The notes under the pieces are model-generated. The model worked only from the letters and a program-made list of their open reading frames with translations. It was not told the DNA's origin and searched no databases. The position numbers and the translations under genes were made by a program. Shown piece after piece: positions 45,864 through 57,800 of a stretch of 64,000 bases of DNA. This DNA comes from Fragilariopsis cylindrus CCMP1102 (lineage: Eukaryota; Bacillariophyta; Bacillariophyceae; Bacillariales; Bacillariaceae): contig FMBT01000456.1 in NCBI GenBank assembly GCA_900095095.1, positions 30,478-94,477 on the forward strand. The letters are read 5' to 3'. Position 1 is the first letter of the stretch. Every line of letters begins with the position of its first letter.

Positions 45864-47666
45864 TCATCCCCGATCTTGACGTAGTCTCTCATTTTCTTCA
45901 CGCAGTTGTTGGTTTTCTAATTCTAACCGATCTATTTTTGTAAAGTGCTTTGACAGCGCAGTATCTATTTCTTGTGATTGCAAGTGAAACTGATTTATCA
46001 TGTCTATGTGTAAATTTCGTAGTTGTTCTTCCATTTCATCTTGCAAATTTTCGACCTCTTCCTGAACAACTTCGCGGATCCCTTCCTTATCAGTGTTGGT
46101 GTTAAGAGTTTGCTGCTCATTTTTTTGCTGTTGAAATCGAACAGTGTCGTATCTGTTGGCATCCAATGGCCGTCTCTTTGTTGGTGGAGACAATGGTGTG
46201 GTTTCTTTCGTCTTGTTGACTACACCAGTACTGCGTTGGGACTTTAAACCGCCTGTTAAGATATTTGGGGTAGATTTCGAAGCTGGTTTGACAGCAGGCG
46301 ACTTTGAATTAATTGATGCAAGCCTTGAATTTGCTGCAATTCTTGCAAAACGTGATGGCGATCCCGTATACGATTTTGGAGCAGCAGACGAAGGAGCCGA
46401 AGGAGACGAAACAGATGAAATTTGCTGTTGAGTTGTTATGGTTTTATTTTTATCATCGTCGTTGTTGCTGCTGTCCGATTTGAACTTAGCTGGTGTAGCA
46501 TCCATTGGAAGTTCCATTGTGTTTTGGATCTTAACAATATTCGTATTATTCGTATTAACAGCAATATCATTTGAGTTGTTCTTTGTAGCAAGCCGTTGAG
46601 TCTTGACCCGTGGTGGTGGAGCAAAGTGCAAGGAATGAACAGGTCCATTTATTTGATACGATGCTAGCATCGTTTTTGGAATTCCAACATCTTTGGTGCT
46701 ATTACGAATATCGCAAATATAAATATCTCCTGATTCACAACCAACAGCGCACGTAGCTCCATTACTATGTAAACTCATTGACTGGATAATATTATTATCA
46801 CCCAAAGCACAAACTTCGTAACTCGTTCCTTCAGAAATTTGTGCGCAAGGACAGTACCATCTTGAGCACAACTGATAATCAAATTACTATTTATTGCTGA
46901 AAATGCTAATCCTGTAACGGCTCCACTGTGTCGTTGGGGTAATTCAAAAAGTGGAGAAGATTGACTATGATTAGTAATATCATACATATATATGCTTCCT
47001 CATTTGTTCCAATCGCACATTTGCTCGGTTCTAAATAAGAGATGGAATATTTTGTGAATATAGAATCATCGCCATCAGGCAACTTTAGAGTCCCCATAAA
47101 TAGTCCATCACGCAAATTGTACACATACATAGCCGATGACGACAAACTCATCACGTATGTATCTGTAGGATCGAGGGATACTTGTAGTGATGGAGTGGGA
47201 TCATTTGTGGTGTGAAAATATTGTCGTACTCGTGTCTTTTTCTTTAAATCCCACAAACATATAGCTCCATACTCGTCACCAATACACAGATAACGGCTCT
47301 TGCCCCCAAAATTAATAGTATTTGCTGCGGTACCCGCAACACCATGACGATGCTGCTGTTTTTGGTTTCTTTCATCGTGTTGGAAGGAATCTAACTGTTG
47401 TCCAGTTTGTACAGAAAGTAAAACAATATTATCATGTTCAAATTCGTCAGTTGAAATTCCAGATGAGGTCGCAATTACCATCTGATTGTGATTCCAAGCG
47501 AGACTTGAAATTGGCACCCCGTCATCATCATCTGGATAAGGATTAAAAACACGAACATTGTTTTCTTCTCGATTGGGATGTAAATCCCATAAAATAACTT
47601 CCGATTCAGAAAGAATGGCGAGCGTTACATTTGAGGACGGCGGAATCGATGTATTTGTGCTTTCAT
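45864..47666 (-). CDS. NEDD1: NEDD1-like WD40 protein (gamma-tubulin recruitment)
   Basis: NEDD1 docks gamma-tubulin ring complexes on spindle poles and microtubules. WD40 repeats are visible: LAILSESEVILWDL, SRYLCIGDEYGAICLWDL, SAMYVYNLRDG, AVTGLAFSAINSNLIISCAQDG and TCAVGCESGDIYICDI. A Ser/Asn-rich linker follows, then a C-terminal coiled coil (VQEEVENLQDEMEEQL, HIDMINQFHLQSQEI, ENQQLREENERLRQ) that closely follows the NEDD1 tail. Two breaks are clear, near 46989 (EAYI-MYDITN) and 46838-46840 (LAHK-ISEGTSYE). A third near 47634 links the ATG at 47666 to SSNVTLAILSES. With three bases added the gene is 602 codons including stop. The true start is the least certain part; an additional upstream exon is possible. 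Confidence 0.82.
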
Positions 47667-48050
47667 CGTAACAATCGAGGAAGAGAGTATGCTATGTTTC
47701 AAGTCCGCTGATGAATGGGTATCTTAACGTCGTTTTTGTGATCGACGTTATTAACAATGACAACCAACGATGAGAGTTGTGGTAGGCGAAAAAAAAAAAA
47801 TTCAAATTCAAAATGAGGAACATCCCCTCGAATCTTTCAGACATGGATAAAAATCTCCCTCAAATCAATTTTCGCGCGGATATGATGTGATGGCCATCCA
47901 AGCAAATAATTAAATCTGTCCAAGACGACACAACGATTAACGAGAACGAATGAATGAGAATAAAAATAGAGATAAAGACAAAGTTAGCGGAAGATAATAC
48001 CCAAGCGGCGGCTCATACCGTAGATGCGTCTAACGCAAAAATAAGAAGAC
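47667..48050. other. Divergent intergenic region, NEDD1 / RimM
   Basis: Spacer of 384 bp containing an A run at 47790-47800 and TTCAAATTCAAAA repeats. It should contain both promoters, or a 5' exon of NEDD1. Confidence 0.45.
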
Positions 48051-49129
48051 ATGATACTGCTAGCTGGAGTGCGATGTAAAATACGTGTAAATCTCATCTT
48101 GACCCTTCTTGCGTTATCATTATTGTTATCGATATCTGTGCAACGAGCATTTGGGCTTATTGTAACCATACCAGCTTTGCGTCCTTCGTTTACTTCAAAA
48201 CCTCCCTCTGGGATGTTCCTGAAAATACGAGAGAAGGAACAGTAACGGGAAGAAAAAAGAAAAAGAATAAATATGCCAAGTTTTCCAATACAGACAAAGT
48301 CGAATTAGACCCGTTCGAGGCTCTAGTGAAAGAATCACAACAAAAATTGCAATCTATTGAATTAAAAAATGAAGAACAAATTCAACAGAAGAGAGAAAAA
48401 GTGCTACCACCACCTCCACCCGAAGCTACCACGAAGTTAGAATTCCCGAACAATAAGGATATTGATCCATATGATCCTACTACTTTTGGTTACATGGAAA
48501 TTGGAACAATTGTTGGGCCACATGGTGTGCATGGATGGTCAAAAGTTCAAGGCTGTACAGATTTTCCTGAACGCTTAACTCGAGCAGGTATGCCACTACA
48601 TATGAAACCTGTTCGGAAACGTGCTCCTCGGAAGGTTATTTTAGCTAGTGGAAAATTCCTAGGAGATGATCAATTTTTAATCCAATTGCAGGGGTGTTAT
48701 GATCGGCTTGCGTCCCAATCTTTGAAGGGTTCGATTTTATACTATGCGACGCAACAAGATACTGTACAACGAACAGACGATGAAGTTCTAATTTCTGAGT
48801 TGATCGGATTGTCAGTCTATAGAACCGATACAGATGACGATGAACAAAAACTAGTTGGTAAGATTTCAGGAGTAGTACTGGCAGAAGAAATGTGTGCCAT
48901 TCCAGGATTGCTACATGATATGCTCGAAGTGGAAGCGACAAGAGAGGTGACAGATATCGGATTACCTCAAGATCTTATTCTCATCCCTATGGTACCTGAA
49001 ATTGTCATCAAAATTAATTTGGAGGATCAACTGATTCTAGTAGATCCGCCCTCAGGACTTTTGGATTTAACCTACATAAGAGAGGAAAAGGTAAAGCTCA
49101 AGGGTCTATTACCCCCTGCCAAGGAATAA
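48051..49129 (+). CDS. rimM: Ribosome maturation factor RimM, plastid-targeted
   Basis: RimM binds ribosomal protein S19 and helps mature the 30S head; here it should act on plastid ribosomes. The N-terminal membrane-like stretch (LILTLLALSLLLSISVQRAF) ends in a diatom-type Phe cleavage motif. After a Lys-rich linker the RimM barrel begins with YMEIGTIVGPHGVHGWSKV and FPERL. The PRC-barrel part includes LLHDMLEV and LILIPMVPEIVIKI, close to the bacterial VPFVxxVV signature. One G is missing at 48210-48212 (PPSG-DVPENTREG). Adding it yields 359 residues. The bacterial-type protein with a plastid leader fits a cyanobacterial origin, which is an inference. Confidence 0.9.
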
Positions 49130-49203
49130 TTTAAAGATTATTTAGGGTAATATTATTATTTTGAATATAACGTGTCACAACCAAAGCTGTCTACTGTTAT
49201 CTA

Positions 49204-52200
49204 TTATTTGTCTGAAAGAAATTCGAAGAAATCAGAGAGACTTGTAGTGAGTTGGGCACAAGACAACGCATCCACTATCTTTTCTGCAGGAAGATCAACA
49301 AGAATGTGATTCAATTCATTCTGATCGCCGTCAGACCGTGTTAACAGCTCAGCTTCGACCTTTTCCTTCTTCGTATTTTGTATCCTATCCACTTTGGACT
49401 CTTCAATAGAAACGCACATACGATTGTAGGCACTGTAAAGCTCTTGCGCCAATGGTAGATTCTGGACAACCATAAGAAAATTGATTGTTTCTATGATAGC
49501 ATCAGCGTAGTCCGAATCTGGACAAGACGACTTTAACATACCAACTAAACCCTGTAGCTCCTCTTCACTTCCAGCTCTTTTCTTTTTTTTGTTAGCTTTA
49601 TTCTTATTCCTATTCTTGTGTTTCTTTCCTTTGTTGAATTTTGAACGATGTCGATCTCCTTTTTGTTCACCGGTCATTGAAAATGTATTGGCTGTTTTAA
49701 TACTGATGACACTCTGTCTTGACACATTGCTTGTATTACTCGATGAGCTCATATTGCTTCGTAGACTATTGTTAGAGGCATTAGAAGCTGCCGTAAAGAG
49801 ACTTCCCGTTTCTTCCTCATCCAATGCTTCTGGCTCTGGACCTAGCAAATGCACTGCTTGTTTTCGAAGATTAAGAACCTTGGCGTATTTTGTATTGGCC
49901 GTTTGGAATTCCTCCACTCGCTCTACGAAATCATCAAGCGAAGTACGTGCAAATACAATGGCGCTATCAATACATTTGTTCGTCAAGTCCTGTCTGGAAT
50001 GTAGGTTGGCAACTCGATAGCCTTCACTCCAACATTCTGCGGTTATCAAACAATCAACTGCTCCTATCAAATCATCTCCATAATCCATTAGTATCCGAGA
50101 AGCATCCGAGTAAGCTTTCCGTTTCGTTTTCGAACTATAGTTCGAGGTCGTGATCTCGTTAGCGATCTCCCGCGCAGCTTGACGTCGTCTTTCAATCCTG
50201 TACTCCTCCTGATCTGTTGATCTCTCGTTATCTTCGGCATCGAGGAGAGAAAAGTAGCACCTCCAGTCATGGGCGCCCCTTGCGGCGCGTATTGCACCAT
50301 CAATATATGGAGGATCTGTTGACAAAAACACAGCCAGGGCAGTTGATGGCCGCTTTTCTTCCATGAGACTATTGCCGAGAGCTATCAGTATAGTTTTTGT
50401 TTTATCCGTATCCGCTCGGAAAAGATTAAGCCCTAGCTTATAAAGTTTGTGATCATTAATTAATTGCATGCAATCTTCAAAGGAATTGCCACTTGAAATT
50501 TTGATTTGATCGAAGTTGTCCAATATTTCGTCTTCGATAGACGACTGATACAAATTTGTAAGCGCTGTGTCAAATCTCTTCAAACGCATGTCAACTTCGT
50601 ATCGCGAGAAGAACTTAGGTAGGGCATTGAAACGTTTTAGCAGGGGAAGATACATTTTTGGATCCATTTGGGAATTCCGTGCTACTGCTCTTGCGATATC
50701 ATAATCATACATTCCCAAAGCTGTTTCGAACAGGAGCACGTACTCAGCAAGGAAAGCTAGGTAACGAATCGAGCTTTGGGCCGTTTCTGAGAAAAGGGGA
50801 TTCGTTGATAATTTTCCAGAATGCACTTTCAAAGCATCATCCTTAATAAGACTCAATGCCTCGTCAAGTCTTGGTGGATTCTCTTTTGCAAAGGTTGATA
50901 AAATAGGTAAGAGATAGTATCTATTAGGTTTGTCTCCTGATTTTTCGATGTCGATCATTACAGAACGAGCTTTCCTACAAACTTCATTGACTTTTGTCGA
51001 AAAATCAAACCACTCCTTGCTTTTATCGCTTTTACCTCTAAGCCAAGTTGGAACTGGAAATCTTGACTCAGTCACATCATAGTCTTGCAGATTGGATACA
51101 AACAGGTTCAAATAATCAATAACGTCAACTTGTTTCACAAATGAAGATATTCCGCTCTCCAAGAACTCTTTGGGATGGAGATCAACGATCAAGTTAAGAT
51201 CGACCTTGTGTTTTCTCATCATTCGAAAAGTTTCACTGTACTCGCCTCTGATAATCCTTGACATAACAAAACGTAGGACAAGTGCACGAGGGTAAACACC
51301 CTCAAGGTTTCCCCGGGGCATTTGGAGTATCATTTGTGGTTGTTGGGGTAAGATTGCAACCAAACGCGACCCTTGTTCCACACTACGAGGTTCGTAACCT
51401 TCTAACAGGTAGTTGTGTTCTAGACCCATTAGCGGGTCAAAGTCGTGGAGTTCTTTCAATGGCAAGAATCGCACTTGACATCTTGATCCAGATGTCACGT
51501 AGCTCAAAAATTCATGGTCCAATGACAGTACAAAAGACGACGCAGATTCTGTGAGCATTACATCATTGAAGTACAATCGAGATCTTGAAGATAGACCAAA
51601 TACGAGTCTCGAAGAATGCGAAGTGTCACTATAAGGAGCGCTGTCTTTGATTGCTTTTATCCAGGGGCACAATTCCAAAAGTGGCTCAACCTCAGAGGGT
51701 AATATACTGGTGGACCTTGAGCGTTCGTATTCAAGAAGCGAGCCATCACGAAGCTGGAGAAGACACCCATCTATCGAATCCGACCATTGAACCGCACACT
51801 GAAGTCGACCTTCCAATACGAAACTACCAGTAACATCAGACCGAGGTTCTAAAGAACTGAGGTTACTAATTGTGATTTCCACCATTTTGTCGTTTCTATC
51901 ATTACCGGGAGCGCACAGGAAAGCCACAACGTGTATCGTATCCACTTCTACACCGACAATGAGGAACGACCGCAGAGACAAAATGTCGATATCTTTCGTA
52001 TCACCCCACAGAACTTTGATTTGACTGTAAGATACCATACTCCCTATCGTACAGTGAAGGAACACAAGGTCACCGTTCGACATGAGTATCAATGAAGATC
52101 CAAGATATTGGGTGGCTTTACAAAAGGTTATGCCACTAATAGGAAAATCCATTTTGTAGGTGTTGGCAAACATCGGTGGTGGTATCACAGCTTTATTGAA

Positions 52201-53376
52201 AGCGGTTAGATTCAACGAGGAGCCATCTACTACAAATGCTAGGCTGCTATCTTGAAACGAAAGTGTGGTGCTGGGGTCCCATCTGACTTCGTATTCTCTC
52301 CATTCAAAACAATCTAATAGAACGATGAGTTCGTGTGGATTGTCTTTACTAAACTTTACGAGCTGCACTCGACGATCATGATACCTGAGCTCCCGTTTTA
52401 GATACCAGTGATAATTACATCGATGCCACAATTGTATTTTGTCAGTTCCATCTTCTTCGCGAAGGACCACAGCAAGAACGTCTGATGTCGCATTCCAATG
52501 TAACGAAGATACAACCGTAGACGGAGCTTCACGAAGCAAAAACTCTCGATGTCGTAGTCCATTGGGCTCGAAAAATACTACTTGGTGGGTCTTTTTTCCC
52601 TTTCTTTGAACGCTAGCTAGAAGTTGAGAACAACCTGTTCCAGCCCAAGCAATATTCGCATTCTGGAGATTTTTGACCAATGCGCCACTCGCGTCTTCGG
52701 ATCGTCCAATTGCATGCGGCTCCAACGTTTCCCGCTTGTAAATACGCACGTTTCGCATCGAATCTTCGACATCAATACTACTCACGGCACATAAGCTACC
52801 GTCGGGTCTCCATGTGGCAGAAATTCTTGAGTCTACCGACGTTGATGAGGGTATGTACTTTGGTATATTGATTTCAGCCAGTACCTCAAAGCTAGCATTC
52901 ATTGTCATAAGGTGAGAATTGATTTGAGGTTCTTTATTTTCATCCCCGTCGTCGTCATTTTCGTCATCATCATCTACTATTGAAGTCACCATGAGAAGTA
53001 CTTCTTTGTCTGGACTCCAAGATGCAGCTTCTAAGCCTTGATCAAATACTCCCACTAATTCTGCTTTCCCCGTTGTAGGATCCACAGTCACGATGGCACC
53101 GCGTCTCGATAGACAGACAAGTTCAGGGTCGATGAAAGTCAAATCAAACCAACCACCACCAACATCCTCGACTTCTTCTAAATCACACTTCCATAAAATA
53201 TCCCCACTATCGTTTACCTTCGTCACCAGTCCATTATCTGTCAACACAATGGTTGAAGCTTCGGAATCAATATCACGAGGCAAAATTTGACATAAACCCA
53301 CGATAGTACCGTCCCCGTCGCCGTCAACCAAGTTCAGTGTCCGCCTTCGTTCTCCTAGAAGCGCAAGATTTTTCAT
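49204..53376 (-). CDS. ELP1: Elongator complex protein 1 (IKI3/IKAP family)
   Basis: ELP1 is the scaffold of Elongator, which modifies wobble uridines of tRNAs in the cytosol. I take the ATG at 53376 (MKNLALLGERRRTLNL). The protein is 1390 residues in one uninterrupted exon, a normal family length. The N-terminal half is a tandem beta-propeller with blocks such as WRPDGSLCAVSSI, LHWNATSDVLAVVL and IQLWHRCNYHWYLKRE. The conserved PRALVLRFVMSRIIRGEYSE and KHKVDLNLIVDLHPKEFLES segments start the TPR-like half. Near the end a Lys/Arg-rich stretch (49575-49640, NKGKKHKNRNKNKANKKKK) matches the basic tRNA-binding region known in ELP1. The gene is free of frame breaks, unlike many neighbours. Confidence 0.95.
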   Translation of the reverse strand: MKNLALLGERRRTLNLVDGDGDGTIVGLCQILPRDIDSEASTIVLTDNGLVTKVNDSGDILWKCDLEEVEDVGGGWFDLTFIDPELVCLSRRGAIVTVDPTTGKAELVGVFDQGLEAASWSPDKEVLLMVTSIVDDDDENDDDGDENKEPQINSHLMTMNASFEVLAEINIPKYIPSSTSVDSRISATWRPDGSLCAVSSIDVEDSMRNVRIYKRETLEPHAIGRSEDASGALVKNLQNANIAWAGTGCSQLLASVQRKGKKTHQVVFFEPNGLRHREFLLREAPSTVVSSLHWNATSDVLAVVLREEDGTDKIQLWHRCNYHWYLKRELRYHDRRVQLVKFSKDNPHELIVLLDCFEWREYEVRWDPSTTLSFQDSSLAFVVDGSSLNLTAFNKAVIPPPMFANTYKMDFPISGITFCKATQYLGSSLILMSNGDLVFLHCTIGSMVSYSQIKVLWGDTKDIDILSLRSFLIVGVEVDTIHVVAFLCAPGNDRNDKMVEITISNLSSLEPRSDVTGSFVLEGRLQCAVQWSDSIDGCLLQLRDGSLLEYERSRSTSILPSEVEPLLELCPWIKAIKDSAPYSDTSHSSRLVFGLSSRSRLYFNDVMLTESASSFVLSLDHEFLSYVTSGSRCQVRFLPLKELHDFDPLMGLEHNYLLEGYEPRSVEQGSRLVAILPQQPQMILQMPRGNLEGVYPRALVLRFVMSRIIRGEYSETFRMMRKHKVDLNLIVDLHPKEFLESGISSFVKQVDVIDYLNLFVSNLQDYDVTESRFPVPTWLRGKSDKSKEWFDFSTKVNEVCRKARSVMIDIEKSGDKPNRYYLLPILSTFAKENPPRLDEALSLIKDDALKVHSGKLSTNPLFSETAQSSIRYLAFLAEYVLLFETALGMYDYDIARAVARNSQMDPKMYLPLLKRFNALPKFFSRYEVDMRLKRFDTALTNLYQSSIEDEILDNFDQIKISSGNSFEDCMQLINDHKLYKLGLNLFRADTDKTKTILIALGNSLMEEKRPSTALAVFLSTDPPYIDGAIRAARGAHDWRCYFSLLDAEDNERSTDQEEYRIERRRQAAREIANEITTSNYSSKTKRKAYSDASRILMDYGDDLIGAVDCLITAECWSEGYRVANLHSRQDLTNKCIDSAIVFARTSLDDFVERVEEFQTANTKYAKVLNLRKQAVHLLGPEPEALDEEETGSLFTAASNASNNSLRSNMSSSSNTSNVSRQSVISIKTANTFSMTGEQKGDRHRSKFNKGKKHKNRNKNKANKKKKRAGSEEELQGLVGMLKSSCPDSDYADAIIETINFLMVVQNLPLAQELYSAYNRMCVSIEESKVDRIQNTKKEKVEAELLTRSDGDQNELNHILVDLPAEKIVDALSCAQLTTSLSDFFEFLSDK

Positions 53377-53986
53377 TTTCAATATCCTAGAATCTAAATG
53401 AAATTAAAGTTAGTAAGCAAAAGATATATTCGATATATCTTGAATACCGGTACCAACTTCCTTCAAAGAATGTTGGGTATGTAATGTAATTGGAGTTTAT
53501 TTGTGTGATGTGTTTAAAAAAATTGAATTTCAGTTCGATGGATGTGAGGGCAAGATATACGGGACTCGATTCGATCATTGGATCACGGAGATTAATACCG
53601 TAGAAATTTAAAAAATGGCGTAATTTATTTGCACCAAGAAATGATAAGTTACTACAAATGAAATCTAAAGAATGGAAGGGAAACTTAAACTCTTAATGTT
53701 GACATGAATATTGAGAAACACCTTGTAAATTTTTGGTGGTATCAGTATTGATATGACTAGTAGTTTCCATTACTCAAATTGTTAAATTTCATTCTAATGG
53801 GCAATCAATGTATGTTGTGTCGTTCAACATCTACAAAACATGGATATTGTTACTGTTGAATCAAAAACACAGCCACAATAATGACAACAATGAAAGCAAC
53901 ATAGTAACTATGTGTAGTAAGAACTGGACAAAATGAATAGTAGTATTATTATTATTTTACATTGCGCTAATTTTTCCCCTTCGAAT
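53377..53986. other. Intergenic region
   Basis: About 610 bp of AT-rich DNA upstream of ELP1 and downstream of the complex III gene; presumably carries the ELP1 promoter. No gene seen. Confidence 0.5.
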
Positions 53987-55615
53987 TTAGGCGAATCGGG
54001 AGGCGAAAGTTCCTTGATATGGAACCATAGCAATGTCACCAACTGCTGCCAATGACGGGTTCGATTTCAACATCAAAGCAACAGCACTAGTCACATCACT
54101 ATCGGAAATAGAGTCGTACGACTTTGCAACAGTCGATGCATCCGTGAAGCTTCCAGTCTCCATTACAGAAGCTGTCATAGCTGTTGCTAGTCCAACACTC
54201 CCACAGTCAAGGTCAAAGGTGGCTTCGGCCTTGGCCAAAATCTTCGCCTTGGAAATTACTTCAGATGTCAACTTTGTAGTCAATGTCTCAAGGATCGCAG
54301 CCTCCAAGGTACTAACACCTTCAGTGGGCGCACTTGCATATACACCAACCATACCACCTGTTTCGAACGTGCTCACCCCTGATCCTTTACCTGTTACGCC
54401 AAAGCAATGTTTCAGGATTTTTCTAATAGGACTAGGACCCAACACCGCAAAGGCAAGAGCAACATGTGCGTGACCAATCGATGGAGCTGACAGTCTTGAT
54501 TCTCCACCAAGGTATGATGAAGCAACTGGTGAAGAGGCTGCATCACCTTTTTGAGACTCTGCCAATAATGTATCAACTTGTGTACAAAATGCTGTGTGGT
54601 CCGTAATTCCGGTAGCTGTTAAGATAGCCCCGTTTAAACCGTATCCTCTATTACGAAATTCAACAATTTCATTCGTTGAAGCATCACTACTATAAAGTGG
54701 TCGTCCCATAGAAGAAGAAGCACCATACGCAGCTGCATAAATCTGTTCTGTTAAGACAACTTCGACACTCTTGTTCGCTTGATCAATTTGGTAGTTTGCT
54801 AATTTCTTGGCATCACGAACATCCCACTTTTCGAATGTACAATCGATGGCTAAAAGAGGAATAAGTACTAACGCATTAACAGGCTCTACAGTGTATCCAA
54901 GAGTTGCACTAGTTCGATCAGCTTTAGCAAAAGGTGTCGCGCCCTCGTTTTCGATGGTTCTATTAATTAGTGTGGTCGACAATCCCGATCCACCACGAAA
55001 CGCCATACATTTGTTAATAAGAGCAGCACCTTGCTCTCCCAGCGATTCTGATGCTGATCCTGCCTTAGGATACGTCATGGTAACAGTTGATGTAGAGCAC
55101 GCATCTTCGGTTACTACGATCAAACCGCTGGGAAGAGTACTGACTGATGCTTTACTTGCTTTAGCATGTTCCGGCGACAAATGTGGTAGGCTGGTTTTTC
55201 CGAAAAATAAAAAAATTTCAGTTTCATACATAACATAATAGTTTTAATCATTGCCAACATAAACGAAAAGAAGTAGAAGAATTTTATTATACGAATAATA
55301 ACATTGACAAAAATAACAAAAGTAACACAACATGAGCTAAATGGAAGTTTTTTTTAAATCATCCGTGGAAAATCATCACATACACTTTATGTCAAGTGTT
55401 CGATTTGGAATGATTCTTTGAAATGCAAGCACTATATAATCGATCATCGTTTTTCTTCTTCTTCTATCGACTTAATTTGACTTGACTTCATTTCATTCGT
55501 TCACTCACCCTGGATACTCTTCTGTTAAAGACACTTGAGAAGAAAATAGTTTTCCATGTTCAGCACCCTTCTTGGTAGCGATCCTAAGGACTCTTCTTGT
55601 GGCAACATTCATCAT
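53987..55615 (-). CDS. UQCRC2: Mitochondrial complex III core protein 2-like (M16 family, non-catalytic)
   Basis: Exon 1 (55615-55509: MMNVATRRVLRIATKKG...) is a basic mitochondrial presequence. A 318-nt intron (55508-55191) is spliced in phase 2 to exon 2, giving EEYPGLPHLSPEH. The 436-residue protein follows the two-lobed insulinase-like fold: TLPSGLIVVTE, TLGYTVEPVNALVLIPLL, AAAYGASSSMGRPLYSSD, and GGMVGVYASAPTEG. No HxxEH zinc motif is present at the usual place, so it is not an active processing peptidase. This fits the core 2 subunit of cytochrome bc1. An alpha-MPP relative is the main alternative. Exon 2 is intact. Confidence 0.85.
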
Positions 55616-56088
55616 GATCGTATCGTGACTATTACTATTACTATTGTTTGGCGTCAAATAATAATAGACAAGGTAAAGATAATGGTAAAGTTGAGCTTGT
55701 TGTTGTTGCCATTTGAGGGATAACAATTAATTAAACGCATCACAAGACTTCGTCTCGTAACTGTACATTGAACATTCGTTACGTTTGTATGTGAAGCGCG
55801 AGCAGATGATTTTCGTGCGGTTGGTTGAAGAATAAATCTCTCGTTCCGAGTCGAACGAGTCGTATAACCACTAATTCAGTACTATTTCAATTTCGACCGG
55901 CGCGTCAAGTTTTGTCGTTGCTTTTTCTTCACAAACAATCCCAAACCTACGAGCATCATCAAAAGCAAACGACAACCTACTAGTATGCACTCCTGATAAT
56001 TAAGCCATCGTATTAACAAAGACGATTACAAATTGAAAACTACTACTCAACAAAGTCCTACCTATCCTAAGACATTAACAAATCGATA
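55616..56088. other. Divergent intergenic region, UQCRC2 / MAD2
   Basis: Spacer of 473 bp; both promoters should lie here. I see no further feature. Confidence 0.45.
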
Positions 56089-57131
56089 ATGGCAAGCGCT
56101 ACTGATAACCAAACAGAGATCACTTTGAAGGGAAGTGTCGATATTGTTTCCGAGTTTTTCTTTTATGCTATCAATTCCATTCTTTACCAACGTGGTAAGT
56201 ACTGTGTGATTCTTTCATCTTTTTGTATATAATCTCTATCTTTGATAATGTTATTGATGATAAAATGGTTGGATGCATTACAGTTTTAGTTCTTTAGTTC
56301 TTTATTCCTTTAATAACCACTGTTTCGTATTTCCTTTTTTTCATTCACTACGTACCATCGTGCATCGTTTCATCGCTTTTACGTTTTACTATGCACTGTA
56401 CAATCATTTATCTCTTTTTAGGAATCTATCAGCCAGAAACTTTTAAACGAGAATCAAAATATGGACTTACGGTCCTGACTTCTACCGACGAAGGTTTGCT
56501 AAAATATCTTGCTCAAGTTATGGGACAAGTTGAATCGTGGCTAATGAATGGGGACGTACAGCGACTTGTTGTCGTCGTTAGTGGAGTCGATTCGGGAGAG
56601 ACATTAGAGCGCTGGCAGTTCAATGTTGATTTAGAAGGAGGAGAAGATACTTGTCTAGGAGAAGAGAATCAAAAGCCGAATCAGAAATCATCTGGATCAT
56701 CATCCTCGAACAACAGTAAAAAAAACAAAAAAACTACGAAAGAAATTCATGGTGAAATCCAAGCTATCATTCGACAAGTTACAGCGAGTGTCACTTTTTT
56801 GCCTCTCCTAAGTGAGCCGTGTTCATTCGATCTTCTTGTTATACCAAAAAGGATGCCGCCGTTCCAAAAAATGGGAAGATTCCGATCCATGTTACATCGA
56901 AAACAGCCAGTCGGTCAAACTTCGTAGTTTTACAACTTCTGTGAGTTTATATTTAAAGCGATATACATAGTTATCGTTTACGTGATTTTTGTTCTTTATT
57001 TTTATCTCTAGTCAATCAGAGTATACAGAAAGCAGTACTAACATCACCTTTCTTTCATATAATCATCATCTCAGGTTCATAAGGTTGATTCTATGGTTGC
57101 CTACAGAGAAGCTGATGAATGGGAACTTTAG
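56089..57131 (+). CDS. MAD2: Spindle checkpoint protein MAD2 (HORMA domain)
   Basis: MAD2 delays anaphase by binding CDC20 at unattached kinetochores. Three exons are 56089-56194, 56422-56940 and 57075-57131. The first splice recreates ILYQRGIYQPETF, nearly identical to the family. Next come ERWQFNVDLEGG, EIQAIIRQVTASVTFLPLL and the safety-belt region. Two one-base losses lie 30 bp apart: TT at 56839-56840 (LLV-YTKKD) and an A run at 56867-56871 (VPK-KWEDSD). With both restored, SVKLRSFTTS joins exon 3 (VHKVDSMVAYREADEWEL), giving 227 residues. A Ser/Asn/Lys insert (about residues 113-136) lengthens a loop compared with animal MAD2. Confidence 0.93.
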
Positions 57132-57800
57132 GAATGCGTGAGTGACAACTACCTAATCTTCGTCCAACGTGTGGTGGCATTGTAGGACCAATATCATGTC
57201 ACTCCGTGACCCAACCTCTGCACCAGCAATCACCACCACAATTACGTATAAATTGTACCATTAGCCACACCACTTTCATAAAAGGAAAATAAAGCAAAAT
57301 GAAAGAAAATAAAAACCAACGAGTCTTAATATCGAATTTGTCATGTTGTTCTTCGCTGTATATGTAAATTAGATTATCTGATCTGCTGATAGAAAAATGA
57401 TGAGAAACTATAACTAACTACTACTTGCTACCTAGCTAGTATCATAGATTAATAGAAGAATATCAAATCATACTGTGGTTTGTTACCAGTACTAAATAGC
57501 TGTATTTGTTATATATATATATTTATCTTCTAATTAATTAAAAGTAGTATATTATGGTAGAGAGTCGAGTAGAAATTAGTATAATCTTCTGGTATGGAAA
57601 ATAAAGGAACTTTTTATCATACGCGTACTACTCAATAATGTAGTCAATCACACAATCGTGTAAATTGATTCGATTATTACGTGTGATGGAAAAGGAGCCG
57701 ATGGATTAATGTAACCAAACCCACATGAAGTTAAGAGATCTGGGTCTGACAAGTCATATATCTACATGGTACGGTCTTCAGAATAAATCAAAAATGAAAT
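57132..57800. other. Convergent intergenic region
   Basis: About 670 bp of AT-rich DNA with a short TA run near 57512-57524, between MAD2 and ISCU 3' ends. I see no gene. Confidence 0.5.
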
